Shown here: positions 50,207-56,862 of the stretch, piece after piece
Position numbering within the stretch: the first letter of the stretch is position 1
Layout of the letters: the number at the start of each line of letters is the position of its first letter
From: Nocardioides sp. PD653-B2
GTDB taxonomy: Bacteria; Actinomycetota; Actinomycetes; Propionibacteriales; Nocardioidaceae
Length of the DNA stretch: 64,000 bases
Assembly (NCBI RefSeq): GCF_002117935.1
Contig: NZ_BDJE01000032.1
Coordinates: 62,001 to 126,000, forward strand
Direction of reading: 5' to 3'
Notes under the pieces: model-generated
What the model saw: the letters and a program-made list of their open reading frames with translations, nothing else
Database searches by the model: none
What the model was told of the DNA's origin: nothing
Made by a program: the position numbers and the translations under genes

Positions 50207-50514
50207 TGAACCTCACCCGCTTCCTCGTTGTCGACGTGTCCCGTGTGCTGCTCTACGGCAACGTGCTGATCTTCGCGACCTTCCTGGTCTTCTACGGGAC
50301 GCGGGAACCGTGGTGGCGGTCGTGGTTCGGTTGGACGATCGTGCTGCTCCTGGCCGCGATCCTGCAGCTGTCCGTGCGGGGGCTCATCACCGACCTCTTC
50401 GGCGAGGACTACCCCGGCCGCGACATGGTCCTCATGCTCGGCCGCCTCGAGCTCGCCGTCTCCGGCCTGGCGCTCTTCGTCGCCCTCCTCCGAAAGCGCC
50501 ACCCCCGGCTCTGA
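50206..50514 (+). CDS. Small multi-pass membrane protein (102 aa)
   Basis: It starts in a TGATG overlap. Three hydrophobic segments (LLYGNVLIFATFLVFY, WTIVLLLAAILQLSV, LELAVSGLALFVALL) with a basic end. It may be a second holin or an antiholin. Confidence 0.58.
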   Translation: MNLTRFLVVDVSRVLLYGNVLIFATFLVFYGTREPWWRSWFGWTIVLLLAAILQLSVRGLITDLFGEDYPGRDMVLMLGRLELAVSGLALFVALLRKRHPRL

Positions 50515-50582
50515 GGCCGTCCCTCCTCGTCCGCCTCGCGCTCCTGCTCGAGGCCCTGTCCGCCTGCCCGAAGGAGCACCCC

Positions 50583-51110
50583 ATGGCGACATCACAGAAC
50601 GGTTGGCCAGCGCTCGCGGCCGACTCGACCCTGCTCCACACGTGGGTCATCCAAGGCAAGTCGGGAACGACCAGGATCCGAATGCGTGGCGGGTCCGCCG
50701 GGTTCCTCCTCGCCCACTGCGCGCTCTGGTTCGACGGCAAGGTCGAGGACCTCGTCGAGCACGTCCTCGACGACTGGGGGTACGCCTACCGGCCCGTCCG
50801 CGGCTACGAGACGACCCTGTCCAATCACTCATCGGGCACCGCGATCGACCTCAACGCCACCGATCACCCGCTCGGCGCCGCCGGCACCTTCACCCCCGCC
50901 GAGTGCGCAGCCATCCGCCAGCGCCTCAACCTCTACAAGGGCACGATCCGGTGGGGCGGGGACTACCAGGGCCGCAAGGACTCGATGCACTTCGAGATCG
51001 ACGCGCCCCTGGCCGTCGCGGAGAAGGTCGCCCGCGGGCTGCTCGACACTCCCCGGGGCAAGCGCCTGCTCAAGGCCAACCCGGGCCAGCGCGCGGTGAT
51101 CCTGTCTTGA
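50583..51110 (+). CDS. Endolysin, M15-family peptidoglycan peptidase
   Basis: A 175-residue protein. HSSGTAIDLNATDHPLG and DSMHFEID contain the His-x6-Asp and His zinc ligands and catalytic residues of M15 L-alanyl-D-glutamate or D-Ala-D-Ala peptidases. The fold covers the whole chain; there is no separate wall-binding domain. It would cut the peptide stems of the cell wall at lysis. ATG 50583 is preceded by AAGGAG. Confidence 0.85.
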   Translation: MATSQNGWPALAADSTLLHTWVIQGKSGTTRIRMRGGSAGFLLAHCALWFDGKVEDLVEHVLDDWGYAYRPVRGYETTLSNHSSGTAIDLNATDHPLGAAGTFTPAECAAIRQRLNLYKGTIRWGGDYQGRKDSMHFEIDAPLAVAEKVARGLLDTPRGKRLLKANPGQRAVILS

Positions 51111-51787
51111 GCGTCTTCATCACCGCCAACCTCGGCCGGCACGTCGATACCGCGGAGTTCCTGGCCAACGTCCGCGTGATCGACGACGAGGCCGGCCGCG
51201 GCACCGTCATCGGCTTCCAGGAGATCGACGAGGCCGACACCCCGAACGAGCACCACGGCCTGCGTCGGGTGCTCGAGGACTTCACCTGGGCCGGGTGGCA
51301 GACCCGGGAGCCGATCGGCTTCGGCGACCGCTGGAAGATCCAGCGGGACGAGGTGGTGAAGGCAGCCACGGGCCTCAAGGTGGGCCGCGTCGGGCTGTCT
51401 CCGGCGCGAACCATCACCGACGCGGTTGCGACCCACACGTCGGGCGCCGAGCTTGCGTTCCTCGACGTGCACTACCCGCGGAACGATCCGCGCCTGTTGA
51501 GCAGGTGGCGCGACGTCCGACAGGCGCACGCCGACCGGATCGCCCACCACCACGCTGAGGGTCGCACCGTCGTGTGGTTCTCCGACGTCAACCGCCGCTC
51601 GTTCATGCCGCTGCACCGGGCTGAGCGGACCCTCGCCCACCACGGGCTCGACTGGGTCCGCTGCGTCGAGCACCCCGACGGCGCACAGATCGAGGTCCTG
51701 GCACGCGGCTCGATCGACCTCACCATCGACGGCCACGACGCGCAGTGGGCGCGCGTGCGCCTCACCAACCCGAAGGAGCACCGATGA
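51107..51787 (+). CDS. DNase I-fold (EEP) protein in the lysis cassette
   Basis: TTG 51107 overlaps the endolysin stop. The 226-residue product reads SVFITANLGRHVD, VIGFQEIDEAD (catalytic Glu), AFLDVHYPRN and VVWFSDVNRRS, matching endonuclease/exonuclease/phosphatase motifs. The final SDH-type motif is replaced by ARGSIDLTIDGHDAQW (Asp and His present). Substrate unknown: host DNA, RNA or a phospholipid-like phosphodiester. Confidence 0.68.
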   Translation: MSVFITANLGRHVDTAEFLANVRVIDDEAGRGTVIGFQEIDEADTPNEHHGLRRVLEDFTWAGWQTREPIGFGDRWKIQRDEVVKAATGLKVGRVGLSPARTITDAVATHTSGAELAFLDVHYPRNDPRLLSRWRDVRQAHADRIAHHHAEGRTVVWFSDVNRRSFMPLHRAERTLAHHGLDWVRCVEHPDGAQIEVLARGSIDLTIDGHDAQWARVRLTNPKEHR

Positions 51788-52005
51788 CCAACCCGACCCC
51801 CAAGCAGGCCGTGCAGGCACTGGCCGCGCTGCTGCGCCAGATCCCGCTCGCGATCCGCCAGTGGCTCTACGTCGCCCTCGTCATCGTCGCGGTCGTCTAC
51901 ATCGGCGTGACCGCGTGGCGTGAGGGCCTCTCGACCGACCAGCTGGTGGCGCTGGCGATCGCGGCGTACGGCACCATCTCCCGCGCCAACGCCACCGGGA
52001 AGTAG
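51784..52005 (+). CDS. Holin (73 aa)
   Basis: It starts at an ATGA overlap. An amphipathic N terminus is followed by a membrane helix (WLYVALVIVAVVYIGVTAW) and a second weaker one (LVALAIAAYGTISRA). Size and place beside the endolysin are typical of holins, which permeabilise the membrane for lysin release. Confidence 0.72.
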   Translation: MTNPTPKQAVQALAALLRQIPLAIRQWLYVALVIVAVVYIGVTAWREGLSTDQLVALAIAAYGTISRANATGK

Positions 52006-52013
52006 CACCCCCG

Positions 52014-52154
52014 ATGTTCACGGTGACGCGGGTCCGGATCGGCCCGGCCGTGTTCCTGGCCTACTGCCTCGGGCTCTCCACCACCGGCTTCATCGCCCTC
52101 GCCGCTCGGATCATCCTCGAGCTCGGCCTCCGCAAGACCCGGAAGGGAGCCTGA
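52014..52154 (+). CDS. Very small membrane protein (46 aa)
   Basis: ATG 52014. One hydrophobic segment (PAVFLAYCLGLSTTGFIALAA) and a basic tail (RKTRKGA). It could be a partner of the holin. Confidence 0.5.
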   Translation: MFTVTRVRIGPAVFLAYCLGLSTTGFIALAARIILELGLRKTRKGA

Positions 52155-52157
52155 CCC

Positions 52158-54467
52158 ATGGCCCGTGCCTCGTTCGGTGGAGGTGTCGCCGACTTCGTGA
52201 TCACCGCAGAGGCCCCCGGTGACCCGCTCCGCTTCGCCTCCACTGTCCTGACGATGTGGACCGCCGAGACGGGTGGCAGCCAGGTCACCGACCTGATGCT
52301 CGGCGGGGTCCCCGTGACCTCGATCCCAGTCGGGACGAACGGGGCTGTGCCGACCTTTCAGGGTCCGGACGGGGTCTACTCGCTGTGGGCGGACGGGGGC
52401 TCGGACCGGTCCCGGCTGGACGCGGTGGGCAGCATCCTGGAGGCCGCGGCGGGCGTGACCGACGGGCTGCTCACAGCCGTCGACGCTGACCCGGAGAGTG
52501 ACTTCCGCACCCAGCAGGACGCACGTCTCAATGCCTCAACTGAGGCGATCGTCAACGAACTCGTGCCGGCCGCCACCGCGTTCGTCAAGGGCAAGATCCA
52601 GATCGCCACACTGGCCGAGGTCGCCACGGGCACCGCCGCGGACAAGGCGGTCGCACCGGACACACTCCTGGCTATCGCCGGACGGGCCATGCAGGCTTCC
52701 GACCATTTCCTGTACGTGTCACGGTCGTCGAAGGCCAGCGACTCGAACGACGGGCTCAGCCCCGGCACCGCGAAGGCGACCACTGCTGCAGCGATCGCGG
52801 CGCTGCCCAGCGGCGGCGGCGTCGTGTTCCACCTCTACGGGACGTGGAACCTCGGTTCCGGAAGCGTCGGCCTCACCATCGCCCCCGGCAAGCCGGTCAT
52901 GCTCATGGGTCTCGCGCAGCGCGGGTTCACCGAGTTCACCTACTCGGGCACCGGGGTGGCCGTGAAGGTCGGCGACGGTCGGATGGTCACCGACCTGGTC
53001 CTCACGAACGGTTCGACGACCGCCACCTCCGCGACGGCCAACTTCACCGCGGCCGACACCGGCAAGGTCATGTTCGCGCAGTACGTCAACGCCGACGTGA
53101 CCATGACCTACGTCGACCCGACGACCGTGACGCTCTCGGCGCCCGCCCAGGCGAACGCCACAGGAGTGACAGCGTGGATCTCAACCCGCTGCGAGGGGCT
53201 GTTCTGGGCGAAGTACCTCCAGATCACGTGCACGCACGCCACTGCCGCGACCACCGGCATCCTCATGACGGACATCCACGGGGGCTTCATCGAGGACGTG
53301 CGAGTTCTCGGTAGCTCGTACAACGTCGGCAGCTACGGGATTCGGTCGGTCAACGGCTACGTCTTCTACTACAACCGTCTGGTCGTTCAGAGCTTCGAAA
53401 CCGGCATGTTCCTCGACGGGTTCTGTAACGAGTCCTCGATCACCGACACCAACGTCGGCGCCAAGGTCGTCTGCGTGCTGGTCAAGAACTCCACCAACGT
53501 TCGCGTTCGGGGAGGGCAGCTCTCCACGACCGGAATCGGCGCTGGCGGCGTCGGGTTCATGGCTATCGTCACCGGATTCGGCAATCCCGGCGGCGACCCC
53601 GTTGGCGCTGGCGCGGGGTTGCAGCTCGACAACATCCACTTCGAGGGCAACACGGTCGACATCGCCATCGGTCGCGCCGCAGACGGCTCGACCTATCCGG
53701 TCCGGTCACCCAGCATCCGCTGCTACCTGCCGTCAGGGGCGGTCATCGACCGCGCCACCTCGCCGGTTCTCCACAACGTCACGCTCTACGGGACCGCCGT
53801 TCTTTCGCTCACCGCGAACTGCATCGATCCCCAGTTCGTCGGCGAACCGAGCCTGCGAGACACCGCAACCATCGCCGACAGCAGCACCCGCACCCGCCCA
53901 CGAGACCGCGACGTGCTGGACATCCTCGCGGCGCGCGTGCCTCTACGCCCCTGGCTGGTGGGCGACGCATTCGCGCGAGCCGACGCGGCAGGCAGCCTCG
54001 GCACCTCTGATTCCGGGCTCGCTTGGACGAACACCAGCGGAACATGGAATCTGACCAGCAGGGCGGCGGTGCCGGCGGGCGCCGCCAACAACATCGCCAC
54101 GGTCGACGTTGGTACCGCAGACCACTGGGTGACTGTCGAGATCGGGACCAGCCCAGCCACGGTCGCTCAGTGGCCCATCGCCCGCCTGGTGGATGCCAGC
54201 AACATGTACCGAATCGGGATCTTCCCGACCTCGGTCACGTTGCAGAAGGTCGTGGCCGGTGCTGCCACCACGCTGCTCACGCTCACCCAGACGCCCGCAG
54301 CCGGCGACACCCTCGGCCTCCGGTGCTCGGGGACCAGCCTGATCGTCTACCGAAACGGCTTCATCATCGGGCGTGCCACCGACTCAGCATTGTCCGGCAC
54401 GCGAGCGGGGATCAAGGCTGACGCCACCACGGCGATCTTCCGCAACTTCCGCGTCAAGACTTCGTAG
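52158..54467 (+). CDS. Tailspike-like protein with beta-helix and C-terminal jelly-roll
   Basis: A 769-residue protein. The N terminus (1-90) is a short attachment domain. Residues about 190-600 form a right-handed beta-helix of pectate-lyase type (KASDSNDGLSPGTAKATTAA, GGFIEDVRVLGSSYNVGSYG, NSTNVRVRGGQLSTTG, LQLDNIHFEGNTVDIA). Residues about 610-769 are a LamG-like jelly roll (DAFARADAAGSLGTSDSGLA...). Such spikes bind or degrade surface polysaccharide. The gene lies beyond the lysis cassette, a typical place for an exchangeable adhesin. Confidence 0.75.
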   Translation: MARASFGGGVADFVITAEAPGDPLRFASTVLTMWTAETGGSQVTDLMLGGVPVTSIPVGTNGAVPTFQGPDGVYSLWADGGSDRSRLDAVGSILEAAAGVTDGLLTAVDADPESDFRTQQDARLNASTEAIVNELVPAATAFVKGKIQIATLAEVATGTAADKAVAPDTLLAIAGRAMQASDHFLYVSRSSKASDSNDGLSPGTAKATTAAAIAALPSGGGVVFHLYGTWNLGSGSVGLTIAPGKPVMLMGLAQRGFTEFTYSGTGVAVKVGDGRMVTDLVLTNGSTTATSATANFTAADTGKVMFAQYVNADVTMTYVDPTTVTLSAPAQANATGVTAWISTRCEGLFWAKYLQITCTHATAATTGILMTDIHGGFIEDVRVLGSSYNVGSYGIRSVNGYVFYYNRLVVQSFETGMFLDGFCNESSITDTNVGAKVVCVLVKNSTNVRVRGGQLSTTGIGAGGVGFMAIVTGFGNPGGDPVGAGAGLQLDNIHFEGNTVDIAIGRAADGSTYPVRSPSIRCYLPSGAVIDRATSPVLHNVTLYGTAVLSLTANCIDPQFVGEPSLRDTATIADSSTRTRPRDRDVLDILAARVPLRPWLVGDAFARADAAGSLGTSDSGLAWTNTSGTWNLTSRAAVPAGAANNIATVDVGTADHWVTVEIGTSPATVAQWPIARLVDASNMYRIGIFPTSVTLQKVVAGAATTLLTLTQTPAAGDTLGLRCSGTSLIVYRNGFIIGRATDSALSGTRAGIKADATTAIFRNFRVKTS

Positions 54468-55293
54468 GTCTGCGCAGCACCATCGCCATCCCGCGCGGGC
54501 GGAACTTCTGCGAGCGGGTCGTGGCGTGGTAGCGGTAGTTCCAGGAGAAGGCTCGCGCCAGAAGTTCGTCGAGAAGCACATTGGGCTTCTGGTCGAGAGT
54601 TCCGAGCCGAGGCCACAGTGGGAAGTCGATGGGCGTCGAGGCAACAACCTCGAAGCGCTCGCGGACTAGTCGGTCGAGGATCGGTCGCGGGATGCCGCGT
54701 TCGCGAGCGGTCAGGCCCCTGCGGGGCTGCCGCCAATCCCCCATCGAGTGGATGGGCTCACGCAGTAGGAAATACCCGCCCGGGCGCAGGACCCGCCGCA
54801 CCTCGTCGACCACCTTGGTTACGTTCGGGATGTGGTGGAGCACACCGAACGAGACGGCCAGATCGAACGACGCGTCGTCGAACGGCATGACGCCGGACGG
54901 GACGGGGTCGACGTAGTTCAGTGGCAATCGCCCGAGTCGGCGGGCCCGGAGCTGGTGGCTCGGTTCGAGCACCGTAAGGCTGTCGAGCCGGTCGGAGATG
55001 GGCCAGAACTCCGAAGCGAAGGCCGACCCGATCCCAAGGGCGTCGCCGAGACGTCCCGACGGAAGGTGGCGGAAGGCGTGGCGCACGTTGAACGCGTCGT
55101 ACCCGCACAGGCCTGGTTCGTCCTGCGGTTCCGGGTCCACTCCGCTACCGTCTGCTGCGCTCGAGCCTAGATTCGCGAAGCCCTCACGTTCGTCTTCGAA
55201 CCATGCATCGATCTCGGCTTGAACGAAGTCGTCGCCATAGAGTTCGCGGCCCGACAGGTACCGCTCGTCGAATCCTGCGTCTGTCGTCGACAT
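54454..55293 (-). CDS. SAM-dependent methyltransferase (accessory gene)
   Basis: From ATG 55293, with AAGG suitably upstream, 279 residues. MPFDDASFDLAVSFGVLHHIPN and EVRRVLRPGGYFLLREPI are class I methyltransferase motifs of the Methyltransf_11 group. The first SAM loop is degenerate (GDALGIGSAFASEFW). It runs against the late genes and overlaps the tailspike 3-prime end by 14 bp, so it is probably expressed in the lysogen. It may modify a cell-surface glycan and alter phage adsorption (inference). Confidence 0.75.
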   Translation of the reverse strand: MSTTDAGFDERYLSGRELYGDDFVQAEIDAWFEDEREGFANLGSSAADGSGVDPEPQDEPGLCGYDAFNVRHAFRHLPSGRLGDALGIGSAFASEFWPISDRLDSLTVLEPSHQLRARRLGRLPLNYVDPVPSGVMPFDDASFDLAVSFGVLHHIPNVTKVVDEVRRVLRPGGYFLLREPIHSMGDWRQPRRGLTARERGIPRPILDRLVRERFEVVASTPIDFPLWPRLGTLDQKPNVLLDELLARAFSWNYRYHATTRSQKFRPRGMAMVLRRPTKS

Positions 55294-55351
55294 GCGCCGC
55301 ACCTTACCCGGCCTCTCACTATCGGCCGGTTCGCTTCGAGAGGATTGACGT

Positions 55352-55486
55352 ATGACGGACCACGAACTGCTGACGCTGGTAGCAGCAGCCCGCGCCCGCA
55401 GGATCTACGAGAGCGACCCCGACTGGGAGCCCATCGACGACGCCCTCCGTGAGCGCGGATTCGACCTGTCCGACCGCGCCGACTGA
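55352..55486 (+). CDS. Very small phage protein (44 aa)
   Basis: ATG 55352 with AGAGG upstream. MTDHELLTLVAAARARRIYE followed by DDALRERGFDL, helical and acidic. It is divergent from the methyltransferase and followed by a strong terminator, so it is a separate transcription unit. Function unknown. Confidence 0.5.
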   Translation: MTDHELLTLVAAARARRIYESDPDWEPIDDALRERGFDLSDRAD

Positions 55487-55516
55487 CCCGCGCTAGACCG
55501 GGACTGCCGCGCCCCA

Positions 55517-55552
55517 CGCCCCGTCACCCCTCACCGGGTGGCGGGGCGTTTT
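55517..55552 (+). terminator. Rho-independent terminator ending rightward phage transcription
   Basis: A 13-bp stem (55517-55529 with 55536-55548, one G-U pair) with a 6-base loop and a following TTTT. It is one of the few hairpins here with a true T run. Confidence 0.85.
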
Positions 55553-55591
55553 CGGCCATTTCCTGAGGCCCCCACGGTGAAGGCCACGGCC

Positions 55592-55687
55592 TTACCCGCG
55601 GCCAGCGCCCCACACCAGCACGACGACCGGGAGCACGAAGAACAGCACCCCAGCCGCCGCAACAACGACGCCCTCACGGAAGCTCAC
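55592..55687 (-). CDS. Tiny membrane protein (31 aa)
   Basis: GTG 55687 to TAA 55592. VVVAAAGVLFFVLPVVVLVW is an obvious membrane helix after a short charged start. It begins 9 bp after the stop of the gene at 55697 and is probably co-expressed in the lysogen. Confidence 0.5.
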   Translation of the reverse strand: MSFREGVVVAAAGVLFFVLPVVVLVWGAGRG

Positions 55688-55696
55688 CCCCAGAAC

Positions 55697-56002
55697 CTAC
55701 CGTGGGCGAACGTCGGCGCGACCGGCCCACTTCTCACCCTTGAGCCGCACCACGCACACGTAGTCCGAAGCCACCATCACACCCTGCTCGTTCTCCGACT
55801 CCACCGTGCCCTCGACGCTCCACGTCGCACCGTCCTGGGAGCTCTTCTCCCCCGAGAAGTCAGCCGTCGACGGGACCTTGAGCTGGTCCTTGACCATGCC
55901 CTCACACGCGACCAGGGCTGTGGCCTCGTCGCCGTTGGCGAAGTACGCTCCCGCGGCTCCACCAACGACAAGCAGCACGAACACGACCGCCAACCACTTC
56001 AC
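55697..56002 (-). CDS. Membrane-anchored or secreted small protein (101 aa)
   Basis: KWLAVVFVLLVVGGAAGAYF is an N-terminal signal or anchor. The outer part has two Cys (VACEGMVKDQLKVPSTADFS, DYVCVVRLKG) that could pair. Homologous layouts occur in actinobacterial prophages and plasmids. It lies directly after the integrase on the same strand and is likely expressed in the lysogen; superinfection exclusion is a speculative role. Confidence 0.58.
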   Translation of the reverse strand: MKWLAVVFVLLVVGGAAGAYFANGDEATALVACEGMVKDQLKVPSTADFSGEKSSQDGATWSVEGTVESENEQGVMVASDYVCVVRLKGEKWAGRADVRPR

Positions 56003-56011
56003 GCCCCGCGA

Positions 56012-56785
56012 CTATGCCACCAACGACCGGATCGCGGCCACCTTCTCGTCCTCGTCGACACCGAGGTACAGGGCCGTGGTGTGGAGCGACGCATGTCGCA
56101 TCAGCTCCTGCACCACACGCAGGTTCGCCCCGCCACGCAGCAGCAGGGTCCCGTACCCATGTCGGTTGCGATGGCTGGACCCGGTGATCTCGAGAGCACG
56201 GAAGTGCGCAGTTACCCGCCGTGTAACGGTGCCCGACACGATGTGCCCGGACGGTGCCCTGGTCGAGGGAAACCAGAACCCGCGGCGCGGGTAGGACTGG
56301 GCGGTCTCCCACAAGTGGGGGTGCGTGGGGAGCATGGCCCCCTGGCCACCCTTCCCAATCACGTAGATGCCCTGCGCAGTGATGTCCTCACCCCGGAACT
56401 TCGCGATCTCGTGGGCACGCAGACCGGCCAGGAGACCCAGCTGCAGGTGAGTGAGGAGGTCCCCGCTGGCGGCGTTCATGGACAGCGCGATCTCGTCACG
56501 AGACAGCGGCCGCGGCCCAGGCTTCGGCGTGTTCGGCCGCGCGATCGCGCGGACCGGGTTGGTGGCGACCTCCCCGACCTCGACGGCCCAGTCGTAGAGG
56601 GAGACGAGGTGCCCGTAGTAGGTGCATTTCGTCCACCCCTCGAACTGGCCGAGCCACTCACGGATGTGGTCGACGGACTGGTCGAGGTGTCCCCAGTGAC
56701 GGAGTCTGGAGAGCCGGAAATTCTCCCGCTGGATGATCGTCCGTTCACGGGCTCCGTTCACCTTCATCCATGTGATGTAGTCCAT
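56012..56785 (-). CDS. Tyrosine integrase with SLVA C terminus
   Basis: A 257-residue protein. The N-terminal 90 residues form a SAM-like core-binding domain. Catalytic residues are Arg in GLLAGLRAHEIAKF, Lys in VIGKGGQG, His and Arg in SSHRNRHGYGT, His in ELMRHASLHTT and Tyr in TALYLGV. There is no arm-binding domain longer than a few residues, so it is a short integrase. It ends RSLVA, similar to ssrA-type degradation ends. It starts 55 bp from attR and lies downstream of the repressor in the circular phage. Confidence 0.92.
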   Translation of the reverse strand: MDYITWMKVNGARERTIIQRENFRLSRLRHWGHLDQSVDHIREWLGQFEGWTKCTYYGHLVSLYDWAVEVGEVATNPVRAIARPNTPKPGPRPLSRDEIALSMNAASGDLLTHLQLGLLAGLRAHEIAKFRGEDITAQGIYVIGKGGQGAMLPTHPHLWETAQSYPRRGFWFPSTRAPSGHIVSGTVTRRVTAHFRALEITGSSHRNRHGYGTLLLRGGANLRVVQELMRHASLHTTALYLGVDEDEKVAAIRSLVA

Positions 56786-56812
56786 AGTCGAGACACACTG
56801 TCCGATATGTGG

Positions 56813-56842
56813 TCACGCCGCTAGTGCCAGCGCCGCCGGATA
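56813..56842 (-). other. Orphaned 3-prime end of the phage repressor gene (degradation tag)
   Basis: In the circular phage the repressor frame continues from the att core into this segment, giving TAT CCG GCG GCG CTG GCA CTA GCG GCG TGA, that is YPAALALAA then stop. Integration separates it from the gene, leaving it between integrase and attR. Confidence 0.75.
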
Positions 56843-56855
56843 CGGGCCAGTAACA
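56841..56855. other. attR core
   Basis: TACGGGCCAGTAACA, identical to attL. It lies 7 bp before the ATG of the TPP-dependent enzyme gene. Confidence 0.9.
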
Positions 56856-56862
56856 TGCGGGC

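Larger units (their letters stand above)
16548..56855. mobile_element. Complete temperate siphophage prophage, about 40.3 kb
   Basis: The element is bounded by identical 15-bp repeats at 16548-16562 and 56841-56855. It has a divergent immunity region, an early replication/recombination operon, terminase to tail modules in standard order, a lysis cassette, accessory genes on the minus strand and a tyrosine integrase beside attR. A long tape measure and no contractile sheath gene indicate a siphovirus. All expected structural modules are present and open, apart from one apparent frameshift in a small early gene, so it is probably inducible. Confidence 0.93.

Noticed and set aside
16548..56855. 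CRISPR array or insertion sequences within the prophage
   Set aside because: No regularly spaced repeat-spacer units and no transposase were found; the repeats present (183-bp tandem, 42-bp pair, GTGGTTCCC) do not have that form.
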